Shown in pieces: positions 25,780 through 36,265 of a DNA stretch of 64,000 bases; within the stretch, counting starts at the first letter, position 1; each line of letters starts with the position of its first letter. The stretch is taken from the NCBI RefSeq assembly GCF_037975245.1, contig NC_092562.1, positions 4,702,001 to 4,766,000 of the forward strand, in the 5' to 3' direction. This stretch comes from Apostichopus japonicus. Its lineage: Eukaryota; Echinodermata; Holothuroidea; Aspidochirotida; Stichopodidae. A program made the translations under genes and the position numbers. The notes under the pieces are model-generated. The model was not told the DNA's origin. It saw nothing but the letters and a program-made list of their open reading frames with translations, and ran no database searches.

Positions 25780-26240
25780 TTCCAGTTTGCAAAGAGCATC
25801 ATCATAATACACCAGTTGTTTTAGGATCAAACAACACATACATTAGCGTATCGTCGGCATAGATATGGTAGCCGATGCTATTGTTGCGCAGTATCTTGCA
25901 GACAGGATGCGTGAAGATGTTGTACCCTAGTGTTCTATGGTCGATCCTTGTGCACGGGAAGCCATATTCCATGTTGTATAATTAGTGTCCGAAGCGATGT
26001 CGGAGAAACAAAGCCTGTCTTTCCGATTACGAAGGTAGCTGACATGTCAAACCAATGCAGTGTTGTGTCTGAAACATGAAAATCCTGATGTAGGCGATTA
26101 ACAAATATCGCATGGTCTAAAGTGCCGAATGCTGTGCTTAAGTCAAGCATTACTAGAAGAACAGCATGTTGTTTGTCAATTGCGGATATGAAATCATTTT
26201 TTTTTACACGTACAAGAGCTGATTCGGTAGAGTGGAGAGG
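25780..26240 (-). pseudogene. Non-LTR retrotransposon reverse-transcriptase fragment
   Basis: On the minus strand from about 26240: HSTESALVRV, then LDLSTAFGTLDHAIFVNRL (RT motif where most families have DLSxAFDTxDH), and further on YADDTLMYVLFDP, the catalytic YADD box, at about 25840-25860. The segments are short and frame-shifted relative to each other, and no endonuclease domain is visible. This is a dead LINE relic, probably CR1/L2/jockey-like. It lies just downstream of the transporter stop, so the transporter's polyA signal may derive from it (minus-strand AATAAA at 26243-26248). Confidence 0.75.
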
Positions 26241-26427
26241 CTTTTATTAAGCAGACTGATATTTTTTTGAGTCAAGTTATTCCAATTCAAGTTTTCCGAC
26301 TGAGCGGCCAAAAGCTGCATTAAAAGTAATTCTATTTGGTTGGTGACAGCGTTCATATTTCCTGCTTAGCGATGTTTTTTTTTTACAAGAAACTATAGCA
26401 CCATGTCCTTGTTCATTCTTTCACCTG

Positions 26428-29400
26428 TCACTGAAGGCATTCCTTTTTAGATGATTCCGAGAAAAAGTTGTAGCAAGAACAAATAACCGCAACGATGCAC
26501 TGTAATACACTGAGGGTGCCCATCAAGATGAATGCGAGCCTGTATGAGCAGGTTTCGTCATCAATAAAACCTATCAAAACAAAATTAATAAAAACATATA
26601 GTAGAAGAGGCGGTGATAAAATCAAAATGGATTAGAACATTGCCAATTTACAAGGGGACGTGTCTGCGTAATTGACAGCCCAAATGTCAGTGAGACAAGG
26701 GAAATGTGTGTGGCAAAACTCTTCTCTTTCACTGGAGAAATTAGCTCTGACCCATGCTTGGTAATGTTCAGATAAACACTACAAGTTATTCCGTGCAAGG
26801 GCGTAGGAACCGGGGGGGCTGGGGGGGGGGGGCGCCAGCCCCCCCAGTGAAAAATGTGGAGGGGCGGAAGTATCATTCCGCCCCCCCGGTTCGCAAGTCA
26901 GAAAACCCCTTTTTCATTTCCAAATGAGAAAGAAACTCTCATTTGGAGCACCAAATTGCATCTAAGGCCAGGGGAAAATACAAAATTAAGTTTACAAAAT
27001 GGAGTGGGTGTTGAAGTGTGCTATATTGCACCAAATTGCATCTGAGGCCACCTGGAAATGCAAAAAAATCCAAAGGGGAGGGGGACACCCCCTCCCCTTA
27101 GACCCCTCCCCCAGGCCGGCCATCAGTCTTCAGCCCCCCCACTCAAAAGTACCTTCCTACGCCACTGATTCCGTGTATCAACTGAGAGCTGTGGTTACGT
27201 CTGTTTCATTATATCCCAATTAGGGTTTTTATGTTAACGAGCGCTACAATAAAAAAAAAAATAGTACAACACAAGGGTGAGATGTGGGAGAGTTGATGAT
27301 GCATGGTGGGGGTTGGCAGAGGGGGCTTGAGAATGCTTCTCCACTCACACCAATATTCTAGTTGGGGATGCACTCCACTAAACATTGCTGGGTCACTCAG
27401 CTGGATCACGTGAATTAGCAATACGAGAGACGGGCAAGATTATCACTTTTTTAAATTCATATATATCTCATAATGAATCAAAACTTCGACGTATTTATCG
27501 GAAGAATTTGGATATAAACGTCGCAGTTTCAACATAGGAAGAAAAACTGTCGATGAAACGTCGAAATGTCAACAGTTTATGTGGACTTTTTTCTTAAATG
27601 TCACTTTTCATAAACAGTTGAAATGTAGAGAAATTTTGGTGTAAAATAATCAAAAGTTTGAGATATATAGTGGAAGTTTCAATCCCATTTAGGCCAGCGT
27701 AGCAGTTGCTTTTTCTTGTAGAAAGTGCCCCACTTTTTGATAGTATAGCTTCAAGTGCTGCATGTATTAATATAACAACATAGTAAACTGCGCTTGATTA
27801 CAGTCAAAGGATAGACGTGTCACAATTCCAAAATCTACATTTCGTTAGTAAAACTTCAGGTTAACAATATCGCTGCAATTGTCAGTATTCGTCCTGGTTA
27901 AATGAAAACGGCTTTTAGAGGATTATCATTACCTAAATGTATACTATAGTGGTTGACGAAATGGTTTTTCCTATTATTTAACAGCAAGGGAAATGCAATT
28001 ATTATTAAAATATTGAAAATAATAATACTAAAAGTTCAACCCAATTTTACGGAAGCGTAGAAAGGACATGTCAAATGACGTTTTGCTGAGATGCAACAAT
28101 TCGTCAAAATTACAACAATCTGAAAATCGACATTTTGGAGTGATGCCTTAACTCGTCAAAATGGCAAAAACTGAAAATTGACGTTTTGACTTCATCTTAC
28201 CAAGTTATCAAAGTGACAAAAATCTGAAAATTGACGTCAAAATGGAAAATATTTAAAGTCAGTTTTTAGACTTTCTACATTTTGAAGATTTAAAATATGT
28301 CGTCAAACCGTCAATTTTAAACTTCTTATCATATTGACGAGTTGTTGCCTTCATCAAAACGTCAATTTACATATCCCTTCTACGCTACCGTACAATTTCA
28401 TGTTGAAATAACTCAAATCGCTGTTGCCAGATGCAAAATAAAAATAATCACCAAAATTGAAGGAAAATCGTTCCTTATTCGTGTAAGATTGTGAATGACT
28501 CACCTGTTATTATTCCTCCGAGTTGGGACATTACACCACCTACAGTATACATTAATACCACGCAGGATTTAAAATGGCGTTTGCAGACAAATGATGGAAC
28601 CATGGCGGATAAAGAAGAAGCCTGAGCTGCCAAGCCAAAACCGCTGAGGAACGCAGTGACTAACAAAGTGGTGAAACTGTAAGATATTAGACTCAGCGAA
28701 ATCCCGACTGCAACGATAAATGTAGGAAGGGCGACCCCGTAGATATTGCCGTCGTATCCGCTATAAAATAGGAACATGCAAAATAATCGCCCGGAAAGCC
28801 CACCAAGACCTCCGAATGTAGATAACCAAACAGCTGTCGCAGATTCTAGCCCCAAAGACACCCCATATGGTACTAAAAATATTGACCAACCAGCATAATT
28901 CAAATCGTACACAACGTGAAGACAAACAAGCAGTAAAGCACCCGGATGTCCAACAAGTAGTCCCTGTTTTGTGGATTTGCACACATTTTCGTCAATTAAT
29001 AACTTCCTCTCTTTCTGGTCGTCTTGTTCAGACGCTTTGCATTTATTTGTTGTATCTCTAGACCTATCTTTTGTATTATCCACATCTATGTCACGTGTTT
29101 CCAAGGGTATGATTATACCGACCAAAATTAGCATGCATGTAAGGAGGCCAAAGATGGCCATTGCGATTCGCTTGTTAAAAGACCGAAGAAGGTATTCTAG
29201 CAGCAATGGCAGAGTAGAAACACCAAGGTTCGCCGATAAGAGAGTTGTCGAGTACACCAAAGGATAGGAACTATCAAATGTGTTCTTTAGCGATAAAATA
29301 GTGGCAATGTTCAGCAGTCCAAAGCCACAACCTGTAATTTAAACAAAAATATGAATACTGTATGACGGCTTGCTTTTATGATATATGTGATTAAAAATCG

Positions 29401-31992
29401 AAACATTGTTCGCTGTCCAAATATTAGGGTACCTTAATGAGGCACAAAGGAAGTTATTTTATTAGGCTTTGACGAAGGTGCGTCCGATATTTATATTTCG
29501 TACTATTAACTAAACCGACTCGAGCAGTATTGAAGTAAACAACAAGAACAAAAATAGCCTTTCCAAGTTATTGGTTTCGGTGATAATCGTGACCTTTGCA
29601 TTTATGATGGCGTATGTGTGTGTGTGTAAGTGTGTGTGATGGCGTTTGTGACGCCCAGCTTGTAAACACGATATCTCAAGGAGGAAAGTTCAGACTAATT
29701 TCATATTTGGTGTGTAAAAGTACCACATTAAGTACAAGAAGACTATTGTTTTTGGTGGAGGTCAAAGGTCATTTGGGTTACCAGGGTTCAAATTGTGAAA
29801 ACTCCGTAAAAGGATATCACAAGAAGGGAATCATGGGCAGACTACATATTTGGTGTGTAGGATTAACACATTCTGAAAAAGAAGCCTATTGTTTTTGGTT
29901 GATGGCAAAGGTCATTGGGCGTCACCAGGGGTCAAATTGTGAAAACCTTGTAATCACGATATTTCATACTGGAAGCTTGGACCGACCTCTAATTTAGTGT
30001 GTAGAAGTACCACATTGAGTTAAAGAAGCCTGTTGTTTTGTTGGAGGTCAGAGGTCATTTGGTGGTCATCAGAGGTCAATTCGTTAAACCCTTGTAAACA
30101 TGTAAACCCTTACTATACGTTACGTCAGATTCATGAAGAAAACTGCTCGTGTTACATCATCGAAACCGCAATGCATTTTTGCATTCTGGTCTTTACTTTG
30201 ATACTTGGTTAATCCAAACAATTATATTATGTTGATTTAAAGAGATTCCTCCAACAATGTCAAATCAAGTAAAACAAAATGTATATCCTTATACTTCGTA
30301 CAATATTAAAATAACTTCCGATCTCTATTGCAAACTCGATAGTCAAATTTTCTGTGGCTTCAAAACAAGCGATTTGCAAGTCAATTTATCTATATTTGTT
30401 AAACGTAGCCTTCTTACAAAATAGCAAGGGCGTAGGAACCGGGGGGCTGGGGGGCGCCAGCCCCCCCCCCAGTGAAAAATGTGGAGGGCGGAAGTATCAT
30501 TCCGCCGCCCCCCCCCCCTGGTTCGCAAGTCAGAAAACCCCTTTTTCATTTCCAAATGAGAAAAAAAAAACTCATTTGGAGCACCAAATTGCATCTAAGG
30601 CCAGGTGAAAATACAAAATTAAGTTTACAAAATGGAGTGGGTGTTGAAGTGTGCTATATTGCACCAAATTGCATCTGAGGCCACCTGGAAATGCCTAAAA
30701 AAATTCCCCTTAGACCCCTCCCCCAGGCTGGCCATCAGTCTTCAGCCCCCCCCCCCCACTCAAAAGTACCTTCCTACGCCACTGCAAAGTAGTGGTATCG
30801 CGCTTAATGCTATACATACATCACACACACCCACCCCTTCGCTCCCATGTTTCCATTCGGCACCCAATCTTCAGCTGAATTTTTGGTGACACAACAAAGA
30901 AAGAAAGACTTAGTCTGAGGTTCTTCTACCTTACCTGACATGATAGCCGTTGGAAATAATTGCCATGTAGCCTGCGATGAGAAAAGTGATGGACCAATAC
31001 TTGCTGTGCCAACAATAAGCCCTCCAAGGAGCCCTAATGTTTGGTAGTTTAAGATTCCTGCCAAGATACCCGCTATTGGTGCTGTTATAAAAGATAAAGT
31101 TACAAGACAAAATAAAGTAATAAACACAGTTATAATCAAAGGTTTGATATATCAGTCAATTTGGCAGGTTAAGTTTTACTATGTGACTATTATCATCATC
31201 ATCACTATAGTATCATCATTATTATTAATATTATAATTATTATCATTATCATCATTATTATTGTTATTAGCAATATTATTCGTTACAATTATTGTCGTTA
31301 TTTTTCATTATTTTTTATCGTTATCTTCATCATCATCATTATCATTATTCTTGTTATTATTGTTATAGATTATTCCGTGGCCTTAATTGTAGAGACATTT
31401 TGATATTTCTACTTTTGCGTTTTCGTATTTCGATATTATCGTTTGAAGTCATTTCTTTTCAAATTATTCTTACTCCAGATAGTTAGACATGAGAAAGGTT
31501 AAGTAGTCATCCACCAACTTTGGTTATGTTGTATCATCGCATTATAGCTCAGGGTTTACAGAAACATGAACACGCAACGGTCGAAATGACAATACCAAAG
31601 TCGAAAAACGGCTAAAATAAAGGTGCTAAACCTGAAATATCAACATCATGAAATGTCTCCCATAACTCACTGATATGTATAATAGTATATCGTTATATTT
31701 TTCTGATTGGCTGATGGTATGTATGTCGGATAGTTATTAACCGCAAAACATATCGCGAGATGAAATATGGAACCGTCACGATTTGAAAATACTGAACTGT
31801 TTGGTACTTACATATTAGGTAACATGCTCCTATTTGGAGGGAAAACGACCATCCGATCAAACTATGAGCAGTGTTCAAGTCTTCCACCGTTTTCTCTAAT
31901 ATCACACCATAGGATTTCAGAGTACCGTCGATGAAAAATTTATACATACACCTAGCGATAAATGATCTGGTGCGCGACATGCTGTCCGCCAT
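26428..31992 (-). CDS. Major-facilitator transporter, monocarboxylate-transporter-like (SLC16 family)
   Basis: Complete gene on the minus strand. Exons: 31812-31992 (ATG), 30935-31081, 28504-29331, 26428-26570 (TGA). All junctions are GT-AG and phase 1, for 432 residues. The N-terminus is short (MADSMSRTRSF) and leads into TM1 with FIDGTLKSYGVI. TM2 ends in a SPIAGILAG turn. The N half closes near LVGIIIP; a charged loop (about ETRDIDVDNTKDRSRDT to KLLIDENV) separates the two six-helix halves; TM7-12 follow, with GLGGLSGRL, LMYTVGGVMSQLGGIITG and a final helix ending CSCYNFF. Known: SLC16 proteins move monocarboxylates and related small molecules across the plasma membrane. The classic DGGWGW-type motif before TM1 is absent here, so substrate is open and an orphan MFS member is possible. 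Introns 2 and 3 hold four repeat insertions. Confidence 0.85.
26796..27167. mobile_element. CAAGGGCGTAGG MITE copy 1 (372 bp, intron 3 of transporter)
   Basis: Starts CAAGGGCGTAGGAACC and ends CTTCCTACGCCACTG, with perfect 8-bp duplication ATTCCGTG at 26788-26795 and 27168-27175. The interior holds a CCAAATGAG..CTCATTTGG hairpin and a GGGGAGGGGG/CCCCCTCCCC inverted pair. Confidence 0.93.
28048..28392. mobile_element. 345-bp TIR MITE with CAATTT duplication (intron 3 of transporter)
   Basis: TACGGAAGCGTAGAAAGGACATGT opens the element and its near-complement closes it (CCCTTCTACGCTACCGTA). Flanking CAATTT is at 28042-28047 and 28393-28398. The interior is built of CGTCAAAA/TTTTGACG words, so it can fold along its whole length. 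It is a different family from the hAT-like ones. Confidence 0.75.
28393..28503. other. Remainder of intron 3, 5' end
   Basis: Unremarkable sequence up to the donor (reverse complement GTGAGT) at 28498-28503. Confidence 0.5.
29565..30195. repeat. AGGTCA-rich dispersed repeat (copy 2, intron 2 of transporter)
   Basis: A shorter relative of the 19780-21450 repeat. It has the same TTGGTTTCG(A/G)TGA start, GT microsatellite, GACGCCCAGCTTGTAAACAC, AGTACCACATT and CATCGAAACCGCAATGCATT end. AGGTCA direct repeats with one-base spacing are at 29759-29771 and 30045-30057. Confidence 0.7.
30425..30784. mobile_element. CAAGGGCGTAGG MITE copy 2 (360 bp, intron 2 of transporter)
   Basis: Same ends and interior as copy 1, with part of the GGGGAGGGGG hairpin deleted. 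Flanks CAAAATAG (30417-30424) and CAAAGTAG (30785-30792) agree at 7 of 8 bases. Confidence 0.9.
31195..31365. repeat. Degenerate ATC/ATT microsatellite in intron 1 of transporter
   Basis: About 170 bases of TCA, TTA and ATT triplets. Confidence 0.85.
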
Positions 31993-32744
31993 TTTGAATG
32001 GAATCCGCAGAATACTATTAAGATTGTCTCGACTACAGAGAGAGAAGATTGTGAAATGAATTCGTCATGCAGAATGTCGGAGGACAATATGCAACGGGTA
32101 GTACTGATTGAAGAATGAAACTTATAATATCACACCTGATAGGCATTCAAAGTATCATCGGTGAAAAAGTGTAAGGGCACTGACCAACTCGTTTCATATA
32201 GAAGATCTCGCGAACCAGATTAATCCGACGGAGAATCACTCGGAAGAATAGAGGCGCTGTGCGTTTGCGGGAGCTCCTAAGACGTTTACGTGGAAGTTCT
32301 CATCAGCATATATATATTGGTTTCGTATGAACTCACATGAAGTACTATTTCATCTGGACTAAAAAATGATGGAATTGGTTATCCCTACTCCGTTTATGAC
32401 GCCAGCAACTATTGCCATGATGTTCCGACAGACGGAGTATTCTAACCGTACTAAATGCTGAGACACATACTCTTCGAAACCGTGCATATTTAGTGAAAAT
32501 TAATTAATTCAGTCCACTATGTAGAATAGCGGATATGTGCAGAGCGGTTACAAACATCTCCTGTGGCAAATATAAAAAGCCTAGCCAACATCTGAACAAA
32601 CGCATGAAGTGGAGGAGATGAAACAGTTATTCGATTGCAATAATGAAAAATATCGAATGAAGATTATATAATTACCGATGTTGAACAAACTCGTTGTGGC
32701 CACAGAATCCCCTGTATGGTTCTACCTAACTGTATGAAACCTAA
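31993..32744. other. Upstream region of the transporter gene
   Basis: Presumed 5' UTR and promoter side of the minus-strand transporter. No TATA box or other element could be assigned with confidence, and no coding signal is seen. Confidence 0.4.
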
Positions 32745-32849
32745 ACCTTCGTCTACCAAGGCCTTGGGTGGCAATAATATTAATTGATAGACGAGCTCCA
32801 TAATTGATTTTATGCCAGCACATATAAACAATCTAATCTTATATACATT

Positions 32850-32888
<39 letters not shown>

Positions 32889-32991
32889 TTCGCTTGTTTA
32901 CCTTCGTCTACCAAGGCCTTGGGTGGCAATAATATTAATTTATAGACGAGCTCCATAATTGATTTTATGCCAGCACATATAAACAATCTAA

Positions 32992-32995
<4 letters not shown>

Positions 32996-33074
<79 letters not shown>
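32996..33074. repeat. (TA)n tract
   Basis: About 78 bases of near-pure TA. Similar tracts are at 33172-33252 and 33596-33648. Confidence 0.95.
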
Positions 33075-33080
<6 letters not shown>

Positions 33081-33133
33081 TGGATCCTACCTTAGGTCGA
33101 CAGTTACATTGACTTCTACACACTAAATTTAAT

Positions 33134-33166
33134 CTAACCCTAACCCTTTTTTCTAACCCTAACCCT
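33134..33166. repeat. Interstitial telomere-like CCCTAA repeats
   Basis: Two blocks of CTAACCCTAACCCT (33134-33147 and 33153-33166) separated by T-rich bases, between two (TA)n tracts. Confidence 0.8.
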
Positions 33167-33168
33167 GA

Positions 33169-33254
<86 letters not shown>

Positions 33255-33416
33255 TTTTGTTGACCATTGTGCCGCTATTGGTAATTAACCCCAGTGGTTC
33301 TATTTACTATTTATTGCTGGCTGTTCTATTCATTCCTAGTTTAAAAATTCACTCATGCTTATCACTATTGTCGTCTTCGGATGTATATTAGCCCTTGTAT
33401 TTAATTGATCTTGTTC

Positions 33417-33471
33417 AATTGCCTGACGATGGAGTGGTGACCACTCCGAAATATAGCAGTATGTCGTTGTT
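33417..33471 (+). ncRNA. Candidate hammerhead ribozyme, plus strand
   Basis: Core CTGACGA (33423-33429); seven-bp stem II GGAGTGG/CCACTCC with TGA loop (one extra T at its base); GAAA (33448-33451); stem III ATATA/TATGT with GCAG loop; cleavage-site C at 33465; stem I AATTGC/GTTGTT with one mismatch and wobbles. This fits the type I hammerhead order. The weak points are stem I and the unpaired T. Confidence 0.5.
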
Positions 33472-33594
33472 AAAAATATTCGCTTGTTTACCTTCGTCTA
33501 CCAAGGCCTTGGGTGGCAATAATATTAATTTATAGACGAGCTCCATAATTGATTTTATGCCAGCACATATAAACAATCTAATCTTATATACATT

Positions 33595-33650
<56 letters not shown>

Positions 33651-33654
<4 letters not shown>

Positions 33655-33804
33655 TAGGTTGGCGTCTATCTTGGCGCAGAGTGCTCTATGTCCATTGGAC
33701 AGAGCGGAATATATGTTGATACTAGATGAGACTAGTGGAACACTAGTAGTTGTAACTCGGAGTTTCACGCTTTGTAGCGATCTTCAGACAACTGGTAGCT
33801 TCAA
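33651..33804 (-). repeat. pLTR-like direct repeat, 3' side of the RT
   Basis: Matches 35778-35931 over all 154 bases by eye. The left side abuts a (TA)n tract. Confidence 0.9.
33748..33793 (-). ncRNA. Hammerhead ribozyme, type I, in 3' pLTR
   Basis: On the minus strand: stem I AGTTGT pairs perfectly with ACAACT; core CTGAAGA; stem II CGCT/AGCG with ACAA loop (flanked by a T-T mismatch); GAAA; stem III ACT/AGT with CCG loop; T at the cleavage position. All conserved core bases (CTGANGA, GAAA, UH) are present. Confidence 0.7.
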
Positions 33805-33840
33805 GTTATGCTCCATGAATATATAGGATCCTCGTCGGGA

Positions 33841-35720
33841 TTACCGGGGATTATGTGGTTGTTGGTGTATTGTTCTGCCTGGGTATTCTCTTTCGTGTCC
33901 GTTCTGTTTGTGGGTTTGTAAGACTTTCTTCGGTGTTCGGCTGTTGGTGTATTCTCTTTTGCGTCCGATCTGTTGTTGGGGTTTTTTTGCCTTCCTTCGG
34001 TGCTCGCTCCTTAGTTGTGTGTGGTTCTCTTGACGGTGTTTGGTGGTTGGACTGGAGTTGTATATGTTGGGCATGCAACTGTAACTGACTTTCACGGTGT
34101 TTCTGTTGAAAATCTTGTGTAGTTTCGATGTCTTCGGGAAGTGTTTGTTGATAAGTTTCAGGAATGTGCCTCCTATGTTCGTGGCTACGTTGCTGCTAAA
34201 AGGTGGGTTGAACCAGATGATGTTGCGCTTTCTGTTTCGGATGTTCTTGGTAGGTTGGTGGGCGATGTATGAGAGACCCTCGGTGTAATTACTTAACTTG
34301 AGTGCTTCCTCGTAGGCTGGTGCGGCTTTCTTAAAGATCACCTCGTCGTGAGAGATGGCGGAGATACGTCTGCTGATTGAGACTGGCAGGGACCTGATGA
34401 TGTTTGGTGGGTGGTTGGAATTCCTGTGGATGTACACTGGGTGGTCGTTGGGCTTCCTGTAAGGGTAGTGTTTTCCGGTGTTGAGGTTGAATGTTACGTC
34501 GAGGAAGTTGGTGATCTTCAGGTTGCAATCGATGGTGATGTTGAGCCCCAGTTCTTTGAATAAGCTGATCATGTGTTTTCTTATCCGGTCTGCTTTACTT
34601 CCGTTGGTGCTTTTGAAGGCTGCTAGGCCGTCGTCCCTGTATAGCCCGATGTATTCCTTCCCATATTCTCTTGCTAGTGTGTTTAGGATGTAGAGTCCTA
34701 CAAGCTCGCATACCTCGGCCCCATCGTAGCTGCCCATTGTGACATCAAATAGGTCGTTGTGTCCTTTCTTCATCCAGGGTGTGCCGTTGTCGAAAAGGAG
34801 TGACTTCCTGGAGTGCATTATGATTTGTACGTCTTGGTTGGAGATGTGGGTGTGATCCTTAGCCGTGGTTAAGGCCTTTTCCAGTAGGCTTCTTGTTATG
34901 GAGGGGTAGAATTCAACGATGTCGAAGCTGATGAAGGTGTATTTCTCTTTGTCTTGAATGTTCTTGAACCATTCGATGACGGATGACGTGTTTCTCCATT
35001 GGTTAACATTCGTGGCGATTCTTATGGCGTTGTTTATTCTGTCTAGGATAGCCTTGCTGATGAGACCTGTTTCGCTCTTTGCCGGGTTGATGAGCCTGCA
35101 TGGTAGGTTGTTCTCAAAGTTGTCCTTGTGGTCTTTCAGGGTGATGAAAGCTTGCTTGGTGGCCATCGATTCCATGCGGTTGTCGATCCCTAGTTTCTCG
35201 GCGATAGTTCTGGCTTCGGCGTTGATTCTGTTGACAGGAGCCATGGAGGTCGTCTGGTAGTTCTTTGTGATGTGTTGCCTGAGGAGTTTTTCGTGTAGTT
35301 GGGTGTCTATCTCGTACATGTTTCTGGTTTTGTCGGCCGGGATGAGCAGTTTGGTAGATTTCTTGATCCTGCTGACGTCTTTTCTGAGTTTGTCTTGGAA
35401 TTGGTTGGTGACTTTTTTGAACTTCACGTTCTCGATCATACGGAGCAAGTCGTCCTCAAACAGCCTCAGTTCTTCGATCTGCGGTGGGCACTTCTTGCTT
35501 TTGAATCCGAAATTCTCCGTATGTGCAGGGTGGTGCTCGTCATCCTCCTCGTCATCTTCCTCGTTGTTGTTGCATGTTTTTAGGAAGAAGGAAGCTTTCC
35601 ATCTCATACGTTTGATGACGTTTTCGATTTTTCGATGAGTATCTTCTTGTAGGTGTTGGCAGTTGGTATAGGTATATTCTTCATGGAGTAGTTAAAGCTG
35701 ACTTGGTTCGGCTGTTCCAT
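33841..35720 (-). CDS. Penelope-like reverse transcriptase, frame-shifted near the start, no endonuclease domain seen
   Basis: The open frame 33841-35607 (588 codons) has RT landmarks: TLKDHKDNF (about 156-164), FDIVEFYPSI (228-237), MGSYDGAEVCELVG (291-304), catalytic YRDDG (323-327), NFLDVTFNL (367-375), then WFNPPFSSNVATNIG and KIFNRNTVKVSYSCMPN. The protein probably begins at the ATG at 35718-35720 (MEQPNQVSFNYSMKNIP), with a shift in the A-run at about 35627-35632 before KIENVIKRMRWKASFF. After SYSCMPN, where related elements continue into a Cys motif and GIY-YIG nuclease, the frame becomes a Gln/Arg/Thr-rich tail and stops. So the endonuclease is deleted or lost here. The enzyme would copy element RNA in the nucleus. 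Other RT-bearing classes are less likely given the flanking pLTRs and ribozymes. Confidence 0.8.
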
Positions 35721-35777
35721 TGTTCCGTCTATTGCAGATAGGCGAGAGTGCTCGACTGACTGGTCAGGAGCGTAGGT

Positions 35778-35931
35778 AGAGTAGGTTGGCGTCTATCTTG
35801 GCGCAGAGTGCTCTATGTCCATTGGACAGAGCGGAATATATGTTGATACTAGATGAGACTAGTGGAACACTAGTAGTTGTAACTCGGAGTTTCACGCTTT
35901 GTAGCGATCTTCAGACAACTGGTAGCTTCAA
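35778..35931 (-). repeat. pLTR-like direct repeat, 5' side of the RT
   Basis: Second copy of the 154-base repeat, 57 bases upstream of the probable RT start codon. Confidence 0.9.
35875..35920 (-). ncRNA. Hammerhead ribozyme, type I, in 5' pLTR
   Basis: Same sequence and fold as at 33748-33793, in the same orientation as the RT. It would cleave the transcript upstream of the coding region. Confidence 0.7.
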
Positions 35932-36265
35932 CTTACTTATGTCTAGTATTACTCTGTTTCCACCGTAAGGTGCTTCAGCAAGCCAAGGGCGAAAGCCCCT
36001 GGCCGGTAAAAATTAGACTCCAAGGTTTGAGAGAACTGAAAATTTTGAGATTATGGAAAATATGAACTTTGTGGGCCGGGTCGGAGAAACATTTCTGGAA
36101 GCTGACAAGGAGGAAAGATACATGAACGGGATGGTTGGTTCTTCGGATGGTACGGACGGACGTCACAGAGGATACAATTTGAAGGTGATGTACTTGGCTG
36201 GTTTCTGAGATGGAATTAAATGTCTTCTGAGGGTTGGGGGTCCCAAATTTCAAGATCCAGGCCGG

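Larger units (their letters stand above)
32745..33600. repeat. Three copies of a ~110-bp unit, each followed by (AT)n
   Basis: The unit ACCTTCGTCTACCAAGGCC..ATGCCAGCACATATAAACAATCTAATC appears at about 32745-32865, 32899-32995 and 33489-33600. Each copy runs into a pure (TA)n tract. Copies 2 and 3 are preceded by AAATATTCGCTTGTTTACC. The third copy lies directly after the plus-strand hammerhead-like motif at 33417, so the units may be tandem tail pieces of a Penelope-like element in the plus orientation. Confidence 0.7.
33651..35931 (-). mobile_element. Penelope-like retroelement between 154-bp direct repeats
   Basis: Two 154-base direct repeats (33651-33804 and 35778-35931), identical by eye, flank one reverse-transcriptase ORF on the minus strand. 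Both carry a hammerhead ribozyme motif in the sense of the RT. Known: Penelope-like elements have repeated ends (pLTRs) with hammerhead ribozymes and an RT usually fused to a GIY-YIG endonuclease. Inferred: a recent insertion, because the repeats have not diverged. Confidence 0.8.

Noticed and set aside
32965-33267. 100-codon minus-strand ORF of alternating Ile-Tyr
   Set aside because: It is a translation of (TA)n microsatellites.
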